From positions 186,001 to 250,000 of the forward strand of contig NZ_SOEB01000002.1 of NCBI RefSeq assembly GCF_004365965.1: a DNA stretch of 64,000 bases, in the 5' to 3' direction. Of this stretch, positions 1-7,844 are shown piece after piece (the first letter of the stretch is position 1; the number at the start of each line of letters is the position of its first letter). The position numbers and the translations under genes are program-made. Below the pieces are notes generated by a model, which saw nothing but the letters and a program-made list of their open reading frames with translations, ran no database searches and was not told where the DNA came from. This stretch comes from Rhodovulum visakhapatnamense (GTDB lineage Bacteria; Pseudomonadota; Alphaproteobacteria; Rhodobacterales; Rhodobacteraceae).

Positions 1-143
1 AGCGTATCGCCCTGCCAGGCAACGTCGCGCACGATGCCCAGATCGGTCAGGCTGATGACCGGGATCTCGGGGTCCGGCAGCTCGGCCAGCCACGCCCAGA
101 CCCGGTCGGTCGCGGGCCGGTCCACGGTGTCACCAGCGGGCAT
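1..143 (-). CDS. paaD: 1,2-phenylacetyl-CoA epoxidase subunit PaaD (partial)
   Basis: Partial gene; its 3' end lies beyond base 1. The visible N-terminus reads MPAGDTVDRPATDRVWAWLA and continues LPDPEIPVISLTDLGIVRDV, which is the start of the PaaD/MIP18 (DUF59) fold. PaaD is thought to help assemble or mature the diiron PaaABC epoxidase that converts phenylacetyl-CoA to its ring epoxide. The ATG at 143 lies 14 bases inside the end of paaC, so the two are translationally coupled in the order paaA-B-C-D. The call rests on 47 residues plus context. Confidence 0.85.
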   Translation of the reverse strand, partial: MPAGDTVDRPATDRVWAWLAELPDPEIPVISLTDLGIVRDVAWQGDT

Positions 144-912
144 CGGGATAGGCCCGTTGCAGGAACTGCATCTCGGCCAGCAGAAGGCCCAGCGCCTCGC
201 CATGCACGCCGCTGCGCCCGCCGCTGCGAAAGCGCGCCGTGTCGGGCAGGGTCAGCGTCGCCTCGGCCAGCACCGCCTCGACCCGCGCCGACCAGCCCGG
301 TTCCAGCGCCGCCGGATCGGGCGCGATCCCGGCCTCCGCGGCGGCGGCATCGGTCGCGTCACCCCGGAACGGCTCGCCGGTGAAGGGCCAGAGCCGGGTC
401 AGCGCGGCCTGCATCCGGGCATGGCTTTCGGGCGTGCCGTCGCCCAGCCCGATCACCAGCGTTTCGGACCGCTCGAGGTGATAGGCCACCTCTTTCTGCG
501 CCTTGGCGGCAATCTCGGCCACGCGCGGGTCGGTTGACACCGCAAGCCCGGCCAGCATTTCGGCATGCCAGGCATCGAACAGGAACTGGCGCATCACGGT
601 GACGGCGAAGTCGCGGTTAGGTTGTTCGGCCAGCAACAGGTTCCGAAACCCGCCCGCGTCGCGGCGGAAGGCCAGCGCATCGGCGTCGCGCCCCGCGCCC
701 TCGATCTCGGCGGCAAGCCCCAGCCACAGCGTCGCCTGCCCGATCAGGTCGAGCGCGACATTGGCCAGCGCGATGTCCTCTTCCAGCGTCGGCGCATGGC
801 CGCACCATTCGGACACCCGGTGACCGAGGATCAGCGCACTGTCCCCGACCCGCAGCAACGTTTCGAACAGAACCGCATCGGCCGGTATCGTCGTCTCTGG
901 CAACGCGGGCAT
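130..912 (-). CDS. paaC: 1,2-phenylacetyl-CoA epoxidase subunit PaaC
   Basis: A 260-residue ferritin-like helical protein, the structural partner of catalytic PaaA in the phenylacetyl-CoA epoxidase complex (cytoplasmic, aerobic phenylacetate degradation). The segments ILGHRVSEWCGHAP near residue 25 and KEVAYHLERSETLVIGLGDG near residue 130 are typical of PaaC. The ATG at 912 shares its first base with the paaB stop codon (TGATG), so this start is strongly supported over a longer reading that runs back into paaB. Length matches the family, about 250-260 residues. Confidence 0.95.
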   Translation of the reverse strand: MPALPETTIPADAVLFETLLRVGDSALILGHRVSEWCGHAPTLEEDIALANVALDLIGQATLWLGLAAEIEGAGRDADALAFRRDAGGFRNLLLAEQPNRDFAVTVMRQFLFDAWHAEMLAGLAVSTDPRVAEIAAKAQKEVAYHLERSETLVIGLGDGTPESHARMQAALTRLWPFTGEPFRGDATDAAAAEAGIAPDPAALEPGWSARVEAVLAEATLTLPDTARFRSGGRSGVHGEALGLLLAEMQFLQRAYPDARW

Positions 913-1196
913 CACATATGCCCCACATCGTCGGGGATATCGAAGAAGGTCGGGTGCCGGTAGACCTTGGCGTTCGAGGGCTCGAACAGCGGCCCCTTGT
1001 CCGAGGGCGCCGAGGCGGCGATGTCGTTCGAGCGCACCACCCAGATCGACACGCCCTCGTTGCGCCGGGTATAGACGTCGCGGGCGTTCTGGATCGCCAT
1101 TTCGGCGCTCGGCGCATGCAGGCTGCCGACATGGCGGTGGTTCAGCCCGTGCTGACCGCGGATGAAGACCTCCCAGAGGGGCCATTCGCTGGACAT
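912..1196 (-). CDS. paaB: 1,2-phenylacetyl-CoA epoxidase subunit PaaB
   Basis: A 94-residue protein beginning MSSEWPLWEVFIRGQHGLNH, the highly conserved N-terminus of PaaB, with the usual HVGSLHAPSAEMAIQNARDV segment. PaaB bridges PaaAC units in the epoxidase; it has no catalytic centre of its own. A GGGAGGAG ribosome site lies just upstream. The gene is 21 bases after paaA and overlaps paaC by one base. Length is normal for the family. Confidence 0.96.
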   Translation of the reverse strand: MSSEWPLWEVFIRGQHGLNHRHVGSLHAPSAEMAIQNARDVYTRRNEGVSIWVVRSNDIAASAPSDKGPLFEPSNAKVYRHPTFFDIPDDVGHM

Positions 1197-1217
1197 GTTC
1201 TCCTCCCTTGAAAACGG

Positions 1218-2201
1218 TTACTCGGCCGCGTGGGCGGCAGCGCGCTTTTCGGCATGGGCCATCAGCCCCTCGCGGACCCAGGCGCCGTCCTCCCAGGCCT
1301 CGATCCGCGCCTCCATCCGTTCGGCATTGCAGGGGCCGTTACCCTTCAGCACCTCGTAGAATTCGGACCAGTCGGGCTGCGAAAAGTCGTGACCGCCCTT
1401 CTCCTCGTTCCAGGCGAGCCCCGGATCGGGGATCTCGAGCCCGAGAAACCGGGCCTGCGGCACGGTCTGGTCGACGAATTTCTGGCGCAGCTCGTCATTG
1501 GTGTTGATCTTGATCTTCCAGGCCATCGACTGCGCGGAATGGACCGAGTCCTTGTCCGAGGGGCCGAACATCATCAGCGAGGGATACCAGAACCGGTTCA
1601 GCGCATCCTGCGCCATCGCCTTCTGGTCGGGCGTGCCCCGCGCCATCGTCATCATGATCGAATAGCCTTGGCGCTGGTGAAAGCTCTCTTCCTTGCAGAT
1701 CCGCACCATGGCCCGGGCATAGGGCCCGTAGGAGGTGCGCTGCAGCGGCACCTGGTTCATGATCGCGGCGCCGTCGACCAGCCAGCCGACCGCGCCGATA
1801 TCGGCCCAGGTCAGCGTCGGATAGTTGAAGATCGAGGAATATTTCATCTTCCCGGCCAGAAGCATCCCGGTCAGCTCGTCCCGGCTGACCCCCAGCGTCT
1901 CAGCGGCGGAATAAAGGTAAAGCCCGTGCCCGGCCTCGTCCTGCACCTTGGCCAGCAGGATCTGCTTGCGTTCCAGCGTCGGCGCGCGGGTGATCCAGTT
2001 GCCCTCGGGCAGCTGGCCCACCACCTCGGAATGGGCGTGCTGGCCGATCTGGCGGATCAGCGTCTTGCGATAGCCCTCGGGCATCCAGTCCTTGGGCTCG
2101 ATCCGCTCGCCCCGGTCGATCCGGTCCTGAAAGGCGCGTTCCTCGGGGGTCATCTCGTCCCGGGCCTTGCCGCCTTCGGATGTCACCATCTGTGCATACA
2201 T
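1218..2201 (-). CDS. paaA: 1,2-phenylacetyl-CoA epoxidase catalytic subunit PaaA
   Basis: A 327-residue catalytic subunit of the phenylacetyl-CoA epoxidase, a diiron monooxygenase of the ferritin-like class. Carboxylate/histidine ligand segments are visible as [11 protein letters not shown] near residue 90 and [12 protein letters not shown] near residue 170. It uses O2 and electrons delivered by PaaE (not in this window) to epoxidise the aromatic ring of phenylacetyl-CoA. The start is preceded by GGGAGGA. The gene follows the thiolase gene by 18 bases, so they probably share a transcript. Confidence 0.96.
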   Translation of the reverse strand: MYAQMVTSEGGKARDEMTPEERAFQDRIDRGERIEPKDWMPEGYRKTLIRQIGQHAHSEVVGQLPEGNWITRAPTLERKQILLAKVQDEAGHGLYLYSAAETLGVSRDELTGMLLAGKMKYSSIFNYPTLTWADIGAVGWLVDGAAIMNQVPLQRTSYGPYARAMVRICKEESFHQRQGYSIMMTMARGTPDQKAMAQDALNRFWYPSLMMFGPSDKDSVHSAQSMAWKIKINTNDELRQKFVDQTVPQARFLGLEIPDPGLAWNEEKGGHDFSQPDWSEFYEVLKGNGPCNAERMEARIEAWEDGAWVREGLMAHAEKRAAAHAAE

Positions 2202-2219
2202 CGTCGCAGTCCTCCCTGA

Positions 2220-3425
2220 TCAGACGCGTTCGAGGATAAGGGCAATGCCCTGGCCCACACCAACGCACATCGTGCAAAGCGCGTAACGTCCGCCGCTGCG
2301 CGCCAGCTGGTTGGCCGCGGTCGCCACCAGCCGCGCACCGCTCATGCCCAGCGGGTGGCCGATGGCGATGGCCCCGCCATTGGGGTTCACATGGGGCGCG
2401 TCGTCCGGCAGGCCCAGCGCGCGCAGCACCGCCAGCGCCTGCGCGGCGAAGGCTTCGTTCAGCTCGATCACATCCATCTGCGCAAGGGAAAGCCCCGCCT
2501 TTTCCAGAACGCGGCGGGTCGCGGGCACCGGGCCCATGCCCATGATCCGGGGCGGCACACCGGCCGCGGCCATGGCGACGATGCGCGCCCGGGGGGCAAG
2601 GCCCTGCGCCACGGCCGCGGCCTCTGACGCGACGATCAGCGCGGCGGCGCCGTCATTGACGCCCGAGGCATTGCCCGCGGTGACCGTCAGCCCGGGTCCG
2701 TTGACCCCTTTCAGCCCCGCGAGCTTTTCGGCGCTGGTGCCGGGGCGCGGATGTTCGTCGATCTCGACCCGCAGCGGCGGCCCCTTGCGCTGCGGCAGCT
2801 CGACCGGCACGATTTCCCCGGCGAAGACGCCCGCCGCCTGGGCCGCGGCCCAGCGCGCCTGGCTTTCGGCGGCGAAACGGTCCTGATCCTCACGCGAGAT
2901 GGCGAAGTCGGCGGCCACGTTGTCGGCGGTCTCGGGCATGGAATGGGTGCCATGCGCCGCCGCCATGCGCGGGTTGACGAAGCGCCAGCCGATGGTGGTG
3001 TCGTGGATCTCGGCCCGGCGCGAGAAGGCGGTGTCGGCCTTGGCCATCACGAAGGGCGCGCGGCTCATGCTTTCGACCCCGCCCGCGATCATCAGATCGG
3101 CATCGCCCGCGCGGATCGTCCGCGCCGCAAGCCCGACCGCATCCATCCCGGACCCGCAGAGCCGGTTGACGGTGGTGCCCGGCACCTCGACCGGCAACCC
3201 GGCCAGAAGTGCCGCCATCCGCGCCACATTGCGGTTGTCCTCGCCCGCCTGGTTGGCACAGCCGAGGATCACATCCTCGACCGAGGCCCAGTCGACATCG
3301 GGATGCCGCGCCATCAGCGCCGCGATCGGCACCGCCGCCAGATCGTCGGCGCGCAGTCCCGACAACGCTCCGCCATAGCGCCCGACGGGCGTGCGCAGCG
3401 CATCGCAGATGAAGGCTTCGGCCAT
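2220..3425 (-). CDS. paaJ: Thiolase, 3-oxoadipyl-CoA/3-oxo-5,6-dehydrosuberyl-CoA type
   Basis: A 401-residue thiolase of the PcaF/PaaJ group. The acyl-accepting cysteine is Cys90 in TVNRLCGSGMDAVG. The His motif GGAIAIGHPLGMSGAR and the second cysteine in ALCTMCVGVGQG are both present. In the phenylacetate pathway this enzyme performs the CoA-dependent cleavages that release acetyl-CoA and succinyl-CoA precursors. The ATG at 3425 with GGGAGGA in front is preferred to an upstream start that would run through the promoter region. Position at the head of paaABCD supports paaJ; a beta-ketoadipate role (pcaF) is the alternative. Confidence 0.88.
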   Translation of the reverse strand: MAEAFICDALRTPVGRYGGALSGLRADDLAAVPIAALMARHPDVDWASVEDVILGCANQAGEDNRNVARMAALLAGLPVEVPGTTVNRLCGSGMDAVGLAARTIRAGDADLMIAGGVESMSRAPFVMAKADTAFSRRAEIHDTTIGWRFVNPRMAAAHGTHSMPETADNVAADFAISREDQDRFAAESQARWAAAQAAGVFAGEIVPVELPQRKGPPLRVEIDEHPRPGTSAEKLAGLKGVNGPGLTVTAGNASGVNDGAAALIVASEAAAVAQGLAPRARIVAMAAAGVPPRIMGMGPVPATRRVLEKAGLSLAQMDVIELNEAFAAQALAVLRALGLPDDAPHVNPNGGAIAIGHPLGMSGARLVATAANQLARSGGRYALCTMCVGVGQGIALILERV

Positions 3426-3477
3426 TCGGTCCTCCCAGACGTCTGTCCCCCGGCCGACTCGCTTCCGCAAATTGATC

Positions 3478-3489
3478 GACCGTTCGGTC
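3478..3489. promoter_or_regulatory. Inverted repeat GACCG-TT-CGGTC upstream of the paa operon
   Basis: A 5-bp inverted repeat with a 2-base centre lies about 53 bases before the thiolase start codon. On the minus strand a TATAGT-like hexamer sits directly upstream of it. GACCGNNCGGTC dyads are typical TetR-family operators, and phenylacetate genes are often controlled by TetR-type PaaR. No regulator gene is present here, so the assignment is inference. Confidence 0.45.
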
Positions 3490-3643
3490 ACACTATAGGC
3501 AGGAGCGGGCCGCATGGGAAGAGCCTTGCCGGAAAATTCGCCGTCTCATCCTCCGCGTCATCAAACGAACCGCTTCCGCAAAAACCCGATTTCGCCTATC
3601 GTATTTTCAATAAATAGATGCGCCCATCGGAAGGTTCCTCCGG

Positions 3644-5419
3644 ATGTCGCTTGACCAGATCCTGGTTCTTGCCCTGCTCGTCATCGTCTTTCTCAGTTTC
3701 GTAAAGGAGATATACCCGCCCGAGGTGACCGCGCTGGCGGCCTCGGCGGCGCTTCTGGCCACCGGAATCATCCAGACCGGCGACTTTCTGACGGTGTTCG
3801 GGTCCAGTGCGCCGATCACCATTGCGATGATGTTCATCATCTCGGCCGCCCTGGAACGCACCGGCGTGCTGGCCGCGCTGGGCGAGTTCATGACCGCGCG
3901 GGCCGGGGGGTCCTACCTGCGCGCGCTTCTGATCACGATGACCGTGACGGTGCTGGCCTCGGCCTTCATGAACAACACGCCCGTGGTGATCCTGCTGGCG
4001 CCGGTGATGATCTCGGTCGCCTCCAGCGTCGGCGTCTCGCCGTCGCGGCTGCTGATGCCGCTGTCCTTCGCGGCGATCTTCGGCGGCACCCTGACCCTTG
4101 TCGGCACCTCGACCAACATCCTGATGAGCGGCGTTGCCCGCGACGCGGGCCAGCCGCCGATATCGATGTTCGAGATGACCCTGCCCGGGCTCGTCTTCGT
4201 GCTGGTCGGCATGGCCTACATGACCTTCGCCGGGCGCTTCCTGCTGCCCGACCGGCAGTCGCTGGCGCATCTGATGGGGCGCGAGACCCGGCGCCGGTTC
4301 CTGGCCCGGCTGCTGATCCCGGCCGGCTCGCGCTATGTCGGCAAGCGGCTCGACGAGCTGCCGTTCAATACCGCCGAGACCCGTATCCTCGACGTGATCC
4401 GGGGCGAGGTCTCGATGCGGCGCAGCCTTGACGGCCTGATCCTGGAGCCCGGCGACCGGCTGGTCCTGAAGACCGGAACCGGCGAGATCCTCGGGCTGAA
4501 GGAAAATGGCCAGGTGGCGTTCCGCGACCTGTCGGACCGGGGGGTCGAGCCGGTGACCGCCGACCAGACCGTCACGCTCGAGGCCAGCATCGGCCCGAAT
4601 TCGACCCTGCGCGGGCGTTCGCTGGCCGAAGTGCGGCTGCGGCGGCGCTATGGCGTCTATGTGATGGCGGTGCATCGCGCCGACCGGAACCTGTCGGACC
4701 GGATCGACGACATCCGCCTGCAATTCGCCGACACGCTGCTGCTGGAGGGCCCGCCAGAAGGGTTGCGCCGGCTGGTCGAGGATGGCGGGGTGATCAACCT
4801 CTCGGCCCCCTCCGAACGGCCGATGCGGCGCGCCAGGGCGCCCATCGCCATCGCCACGATGGCGGCTGTCGTCGGGCTGGCAGCTTTCGAGGTGATGCCC
4901 ATCGCCGGGCTTGCGGTGATCGGCGCGGTCGTCGTGATGCTGACCCGCTGCGTCGATCCCGAAGAGGCGTTCAGCGCCATCGACTGGCGCATCCTGTTCC
5001 TGATCTTCGGCATGCTGGGACTGAGCCAGGGGATGGAAGAGACCGGCGCCGCCAAGCTGATCGTCGATTGGGTCGTGGGCTTGATGGGCGGATTCGGGCC
5101 GCTGGCGATCCTGGCGGCCGTCTATGTGCTGACCAGCGCCCTGACCGAGATGATCAGCAACAACGCCGTTGCCGTGCTGGTCGGACCCATCGTGATCGGG
5201 CTTGCAACCCAGCTGGGCGTCGATCCGCGGCCCTTCATCATGGCGGTGATGTTCGCGGCCTCGGCCAGTTTCGCCACCCCCATCGGCTATCAGACCAACA
5301 CCTTCGTCTATGGCGCGGGCGGCTACCGCTTCCGCGACTTCCTGAAGGTGGGGTTGCCGCTGAACATCCTCTTCGCGGTCGTGGCAGTCGGGGTGATCCC
5401 TGTGTTCTTCCCGTTCTGA
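3644..5419 (+). CDS. SLC13/DASS-family permease with two TrkA-C (RCK-C) domains
   Basis: A 591-residue inner-membrane permease. Hydrophobic helices fill residues 1-205, then come two soluble regions resembling TrkA-C domains (about 215-290 and 305-385), then a second membrane half (about 400-591). Conserved SLC13-type segments include AFMNNTPVVILLAPV and TSALTEMISNNAVAVLVGP, each with an NN pair, and FATPIGYQTNTFVYGAGGY. Members of this group carry sulfate, dicarboxylates or other anions; the TrkA-C insert is common in the sulfate/SLC13 subgroup. The substrate cannot be told from sequence. The gene stands alone on the plus strand and converges with dmeF. Confidence 0.85.
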   Translation: MSLDQILVLALLVIVFLSFVKEIYPPEVTALAASAALLATGIIQTGDFLTVFGSSAPITIAMMFIISAALERTGVLAALGEFMTARAGGSYLRALLITMTVTVLASAFMNNTPVVILLAPVMISVASSVGVSPSRLLMPLSFAAIFGGTLTLVGTSTNILMSGVARDAGQPPISMFEMTLPGLVFVLVGMAYMTFAGRFLLPDRQSLAHLMGRETRRRFLARLLIPAGSRYVGKRLDELPFNTAETRILDVIRGEVSMRRSLDGLILEPGDRLVLKTGTGEILGLKENGQVAFRDLSDRGVEPVTADQTVTLEASIGPNSTLRGRSLAEVRLRRRYGVYVMAVHRADRNLSDRIDDIRLQFADTLLLEGPPEGLRRLVEDGGVINLSAPSERPMRRARAPIAIATMAAVVGLAAFEVMPIAGLAVIGAVVVMLTRCVDPEEAFSAIDWRILFLIFGMLGLSQGMEETGAAKLIVDWVVGLMGGFGPLAILAAVYVLTSALTEMISNNAVAVLVGPIVIGLATQLGVDPRPFIMAVMFAASASFATPIGYQTNTFVYGAGGYRFRDFLKVGLPLNILFAVVAVGVIPVFFPF

Positions 5420-5435
5420 GCGGGGCCGAGGCGGC

Positions 5436-6440
5436 TCAGGCCGTCTCGACCTCGATGGTCACATGCGACAGGCGCGGCAGATGGGCCAGCCGCTTGCGAT
5501 AGTCCGAGGCCGGACGTGGGGCGTCATCGGCAATTGCCACGATGGCCGCGCGGTGCCCCGGGCCAAGCTGCCAGACATGCAGGTCGACCACCCGGGCGCC
5601 GTCGGTTTCGATGGCGGCGCGAATCCGCTCGGGCAGGATCTCGGAGCTCGGCACGAAATCGACCAGCACCCCGCCCGCATCGCGCATCAGCCCGTAGGAC
5701 CAGCGCGCGATCAGGATCGCCCCCAGCATGCCGATGATCGGGTCGAGCCAGACCCAGCCGAAGGCCCGCCCCGCAACCAGAGCCACGATGGCCAGCACCG
5801 AGGTCAGCGCATCGGCCAGCACATGCAGATAGGCCGCGCGCAGGTTGTGATCGACCTCATGGGCATGGTCGTGCCCATGGCTGTGGCCGTGCCCATGATC
5901 GTGCGGACCCTGATGCAGCAGCACCGCGCTGCCCACATTGACCGCCAGCCCGATCACGGCAACGGCGATGGCCTCGCCGAAATGAATGCCGACCGGGTTC
6001 ACCAGCCGCATCAGACTTTCCCAGCCGATCAGCAGCGCGACGACGCCCAGCACCACAGCGCTGCCGAAGGCCGCCAGATCGCCCAGCTTGCCGGTGCCGA
6101 AGGTGAAGCGCGGGTCATGGGCGTGACGGCGCGCGATCATGTAGGACACTGCCGCAATCGACAGCGCCGCGGCATGGGTCGCCATGTGCCAGCCATCGGC
6201 CAGCAGCGCCATCGACCCGAAGACCGCGCCCGCCGCGATCTCGATCACCATCATCGTCGCGGTGATGCCGATCACCAGCCAGGTGCGCCGGGCATTCCGG
6301 TCATGGTCGGCGCCGAGGAACACGTGATCCGGCCCGCCCGGACCGCGCGGATGGCAAAGACCGGCGTCCGAGTCGTGAGCGTGGCCGTGCCCATGATGGT
6401 GATCGTGATCGTGGTGATGGTCGTGCGGATGATCGTGCAT
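5436..6440 (-). CDS. dmeF: Cation diffusion facilitator, Co/Ni efflux DmeF-like
   Basis: A 334-residue CDF-family metal/proton antiporter. The N-terminus is extremely histidine-rich (about 12 His in the first 23 residues), and a second His-rich loop (HDHGHGHSHGHDHAH, near residue 180) lies between membrane helices IV and V. The metal-site segment ALLADGWHMATHAAAL matches DmeF, which exports cobalt and nickel. It starts 8 bases after the dmeR stop and is evidently co-transcribed with it, so it should be induced by cobalt or nickel through DmeR. Confidence 0.92.
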   Translation of the reverse strand: MHDHPHDHHHDHDHHHGHGHAHDSDAGLCHPRGPGGPDHVFLGADHDRNARRTWLVIGITATMMVIEIAAGAVFGSMALLADGWHMATHAAALSIAAVSYMIARRHAHDPRFTFGTGKLGDLAAFGSAVVLGVVALLIGWESLMRLVNPVGIHFGEAIAVAVIGLAVNVGSAVLLHQGPHDHGHGHSHGHDHAHEVDHNLRAAYLHVLADALTSVLAIVALVAGRAFGWVWLDPIIGMLGAILIARWSYGLMRDAGGVLVDFVPSSEILPERIRAAIETDGARVVDLHVWQLGPGHRAAIVAIADDAPRPASDYRKRLAHLPRLSHVTIEVETA

Positions 6441-6448
6441 GATCTGGC

Positions 6449-6721
6449 CTATTTCAGATAGGTGCGCAGGACCGAGGCAAGCTCTGCGCCGCCCTTTTCG
6501 CGGTCGGTCTCGTCCTCGATCAGGATGACATGGTGGCGAAGATGGTCCTCGATCAGTTCCTGGGTCAGCCCTGCCGTGGCGCCCCGGACCGAGGCCACCA
6601 GCTGCAGGATCGCGCCGCAGTCCTTCTCGGCCTCGATGGCCCGCTCGATGGCCTCGATCTGCCCTTTCAAGCGGCGCACCCGCGCCAGCAATTTGGGCTT
6701 GTCCTCGGAAAGATGCGACAT
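6449..6721 (-). CDS. dmeR: Co/Ni-responsive repressor DmeR (CsoR/RcnR family)
   Basis: A 90-residue all-helical repressor of the CsoR/RcnR (DUF156) family. The four ligands known for the cobalt/nickel sensors RcnR and DmeR are all in place: His3, Cys35, His60 and His64, with His63 also present. This distinguishes it from copper (CsoR) and formaldehyde (FrmR) sensors. The ATG at 6721 is chosen over an upstream start because the latter would translate through the promoter and operator and would misplace His3. It represses the dmeR-dmeF operon from the site at 6740-6756. Confidence 0.93.
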   Translation of the reverse strand: MSHLSEDKPKLLARVRRLKGQIEAIERAIEAEKDCGAILQLVASVRGATAGLTQELIEDHLRHHVILIEDETDREKGGAELASVLRTYLK

Positions 6722-6730
6722 CGGATCGTC

Positions 6731-6759
6731 CTTATAGGTATAGGGGGTACCCCTATCAA
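6731..6759 (-). promoter_or_regulatory. dmeR promoter with embedded operator
   Basis: Read on the minus strand, TTGATA (6759-6754) and TATAAG (6736-6731) are separated by exactly 17 bases, a strong sigma-70 promoter. The spacer holds the dyad ATAGGGGGTACCCCTAT (6740-6756), whose core GGGGTACCCC is a perfect palindrome. G/C-tract dyads flanked by A/T are the known operator type of the CsoR/RcnR family, so DmeR bound here would block polymerase. Confidence 0.8.
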
Positions 6760-6814
6760 ACGGCCGCTGCCGGATCAATCCCCGCCTGAGGTCGTCGAAT
6801 TCACATTCTAATTA

Positions 6815-6843
6815 TTGAATTTGTTTGCCGGCGAGAGTATTCT
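6815..6843 (+). promoter_or_regulatory. Predicted sigma-70 promoter for the DUF2892 gene
   Basis: TTGAAT at 6815-6820 and TATTCT at 6838-6843 are separated by 17 bases, in an AT-rich patch unusual for this window. The promoter lies 50 bases before the start codon of the small membrane protein and points away from dmeR. Assignment is from motif match only. Confidence 0.55.
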
Positions 6844-6892
6844 TTCCCTGTCCGGGCCGAAACGGCTCCGGCCCAATCCGGGAGACCAGCCA

Positions 6893-7096
6893 ATGACACT
6901 CGACCGCGCCGTGATGATGTTCGCGGGCCTCATGATCCTTCTGTCGCTTGCCCTCGGCACCTGGGCCTCGCCGTGGTGGTATCTGCTGACCGCCTTTGTC
7001 GGGCTGAACATGATGCAGGCCTCGGTCACCGGCTTCTGCCCGGCCGCGATGCTGTTCAAGAGGTTCGGCATCCGGCCCGGCACCGTTTTCGACTAG
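6893..7096 (+). CDS. Small DUF2892/YgaP-like membrane protein
   Basis: A 67-residue protein with two hydrophobic segments (about residues 7-24 and 28-44) followed by VTGFCPAAMLFKRFGIR. The FCP...LFKRFG ending is the hallmark of the DUF2892 domain found alone or as the membrane tail of YgaP-type rhodaneses. The domain's function is not established. The ATG at 6893 is preceded by GGGAGA and gives the family's normal length; a longer reading from 6815 would begin inside the promoter. Confidence 0.8.
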   Translation: MTLDRAVMMFAGLMILLSLALGTWASPWWYLLTAFVGLNMMQASVTGFCPAAMLFKRFGIRPGTVFD

Positions 7097-7184
7097 ACCG
7101 CAGGTGCGGCACCCCGCCGGCCCCGACGGGGGTGTGCCCGGCCGCCGGTCGCGCTAGATAGGCGCAGCAGACGGGAGGCGGCCC

Positions 7185-7840
<656 letters not shown>

Positions 7841-7844
<4 letters not shown>

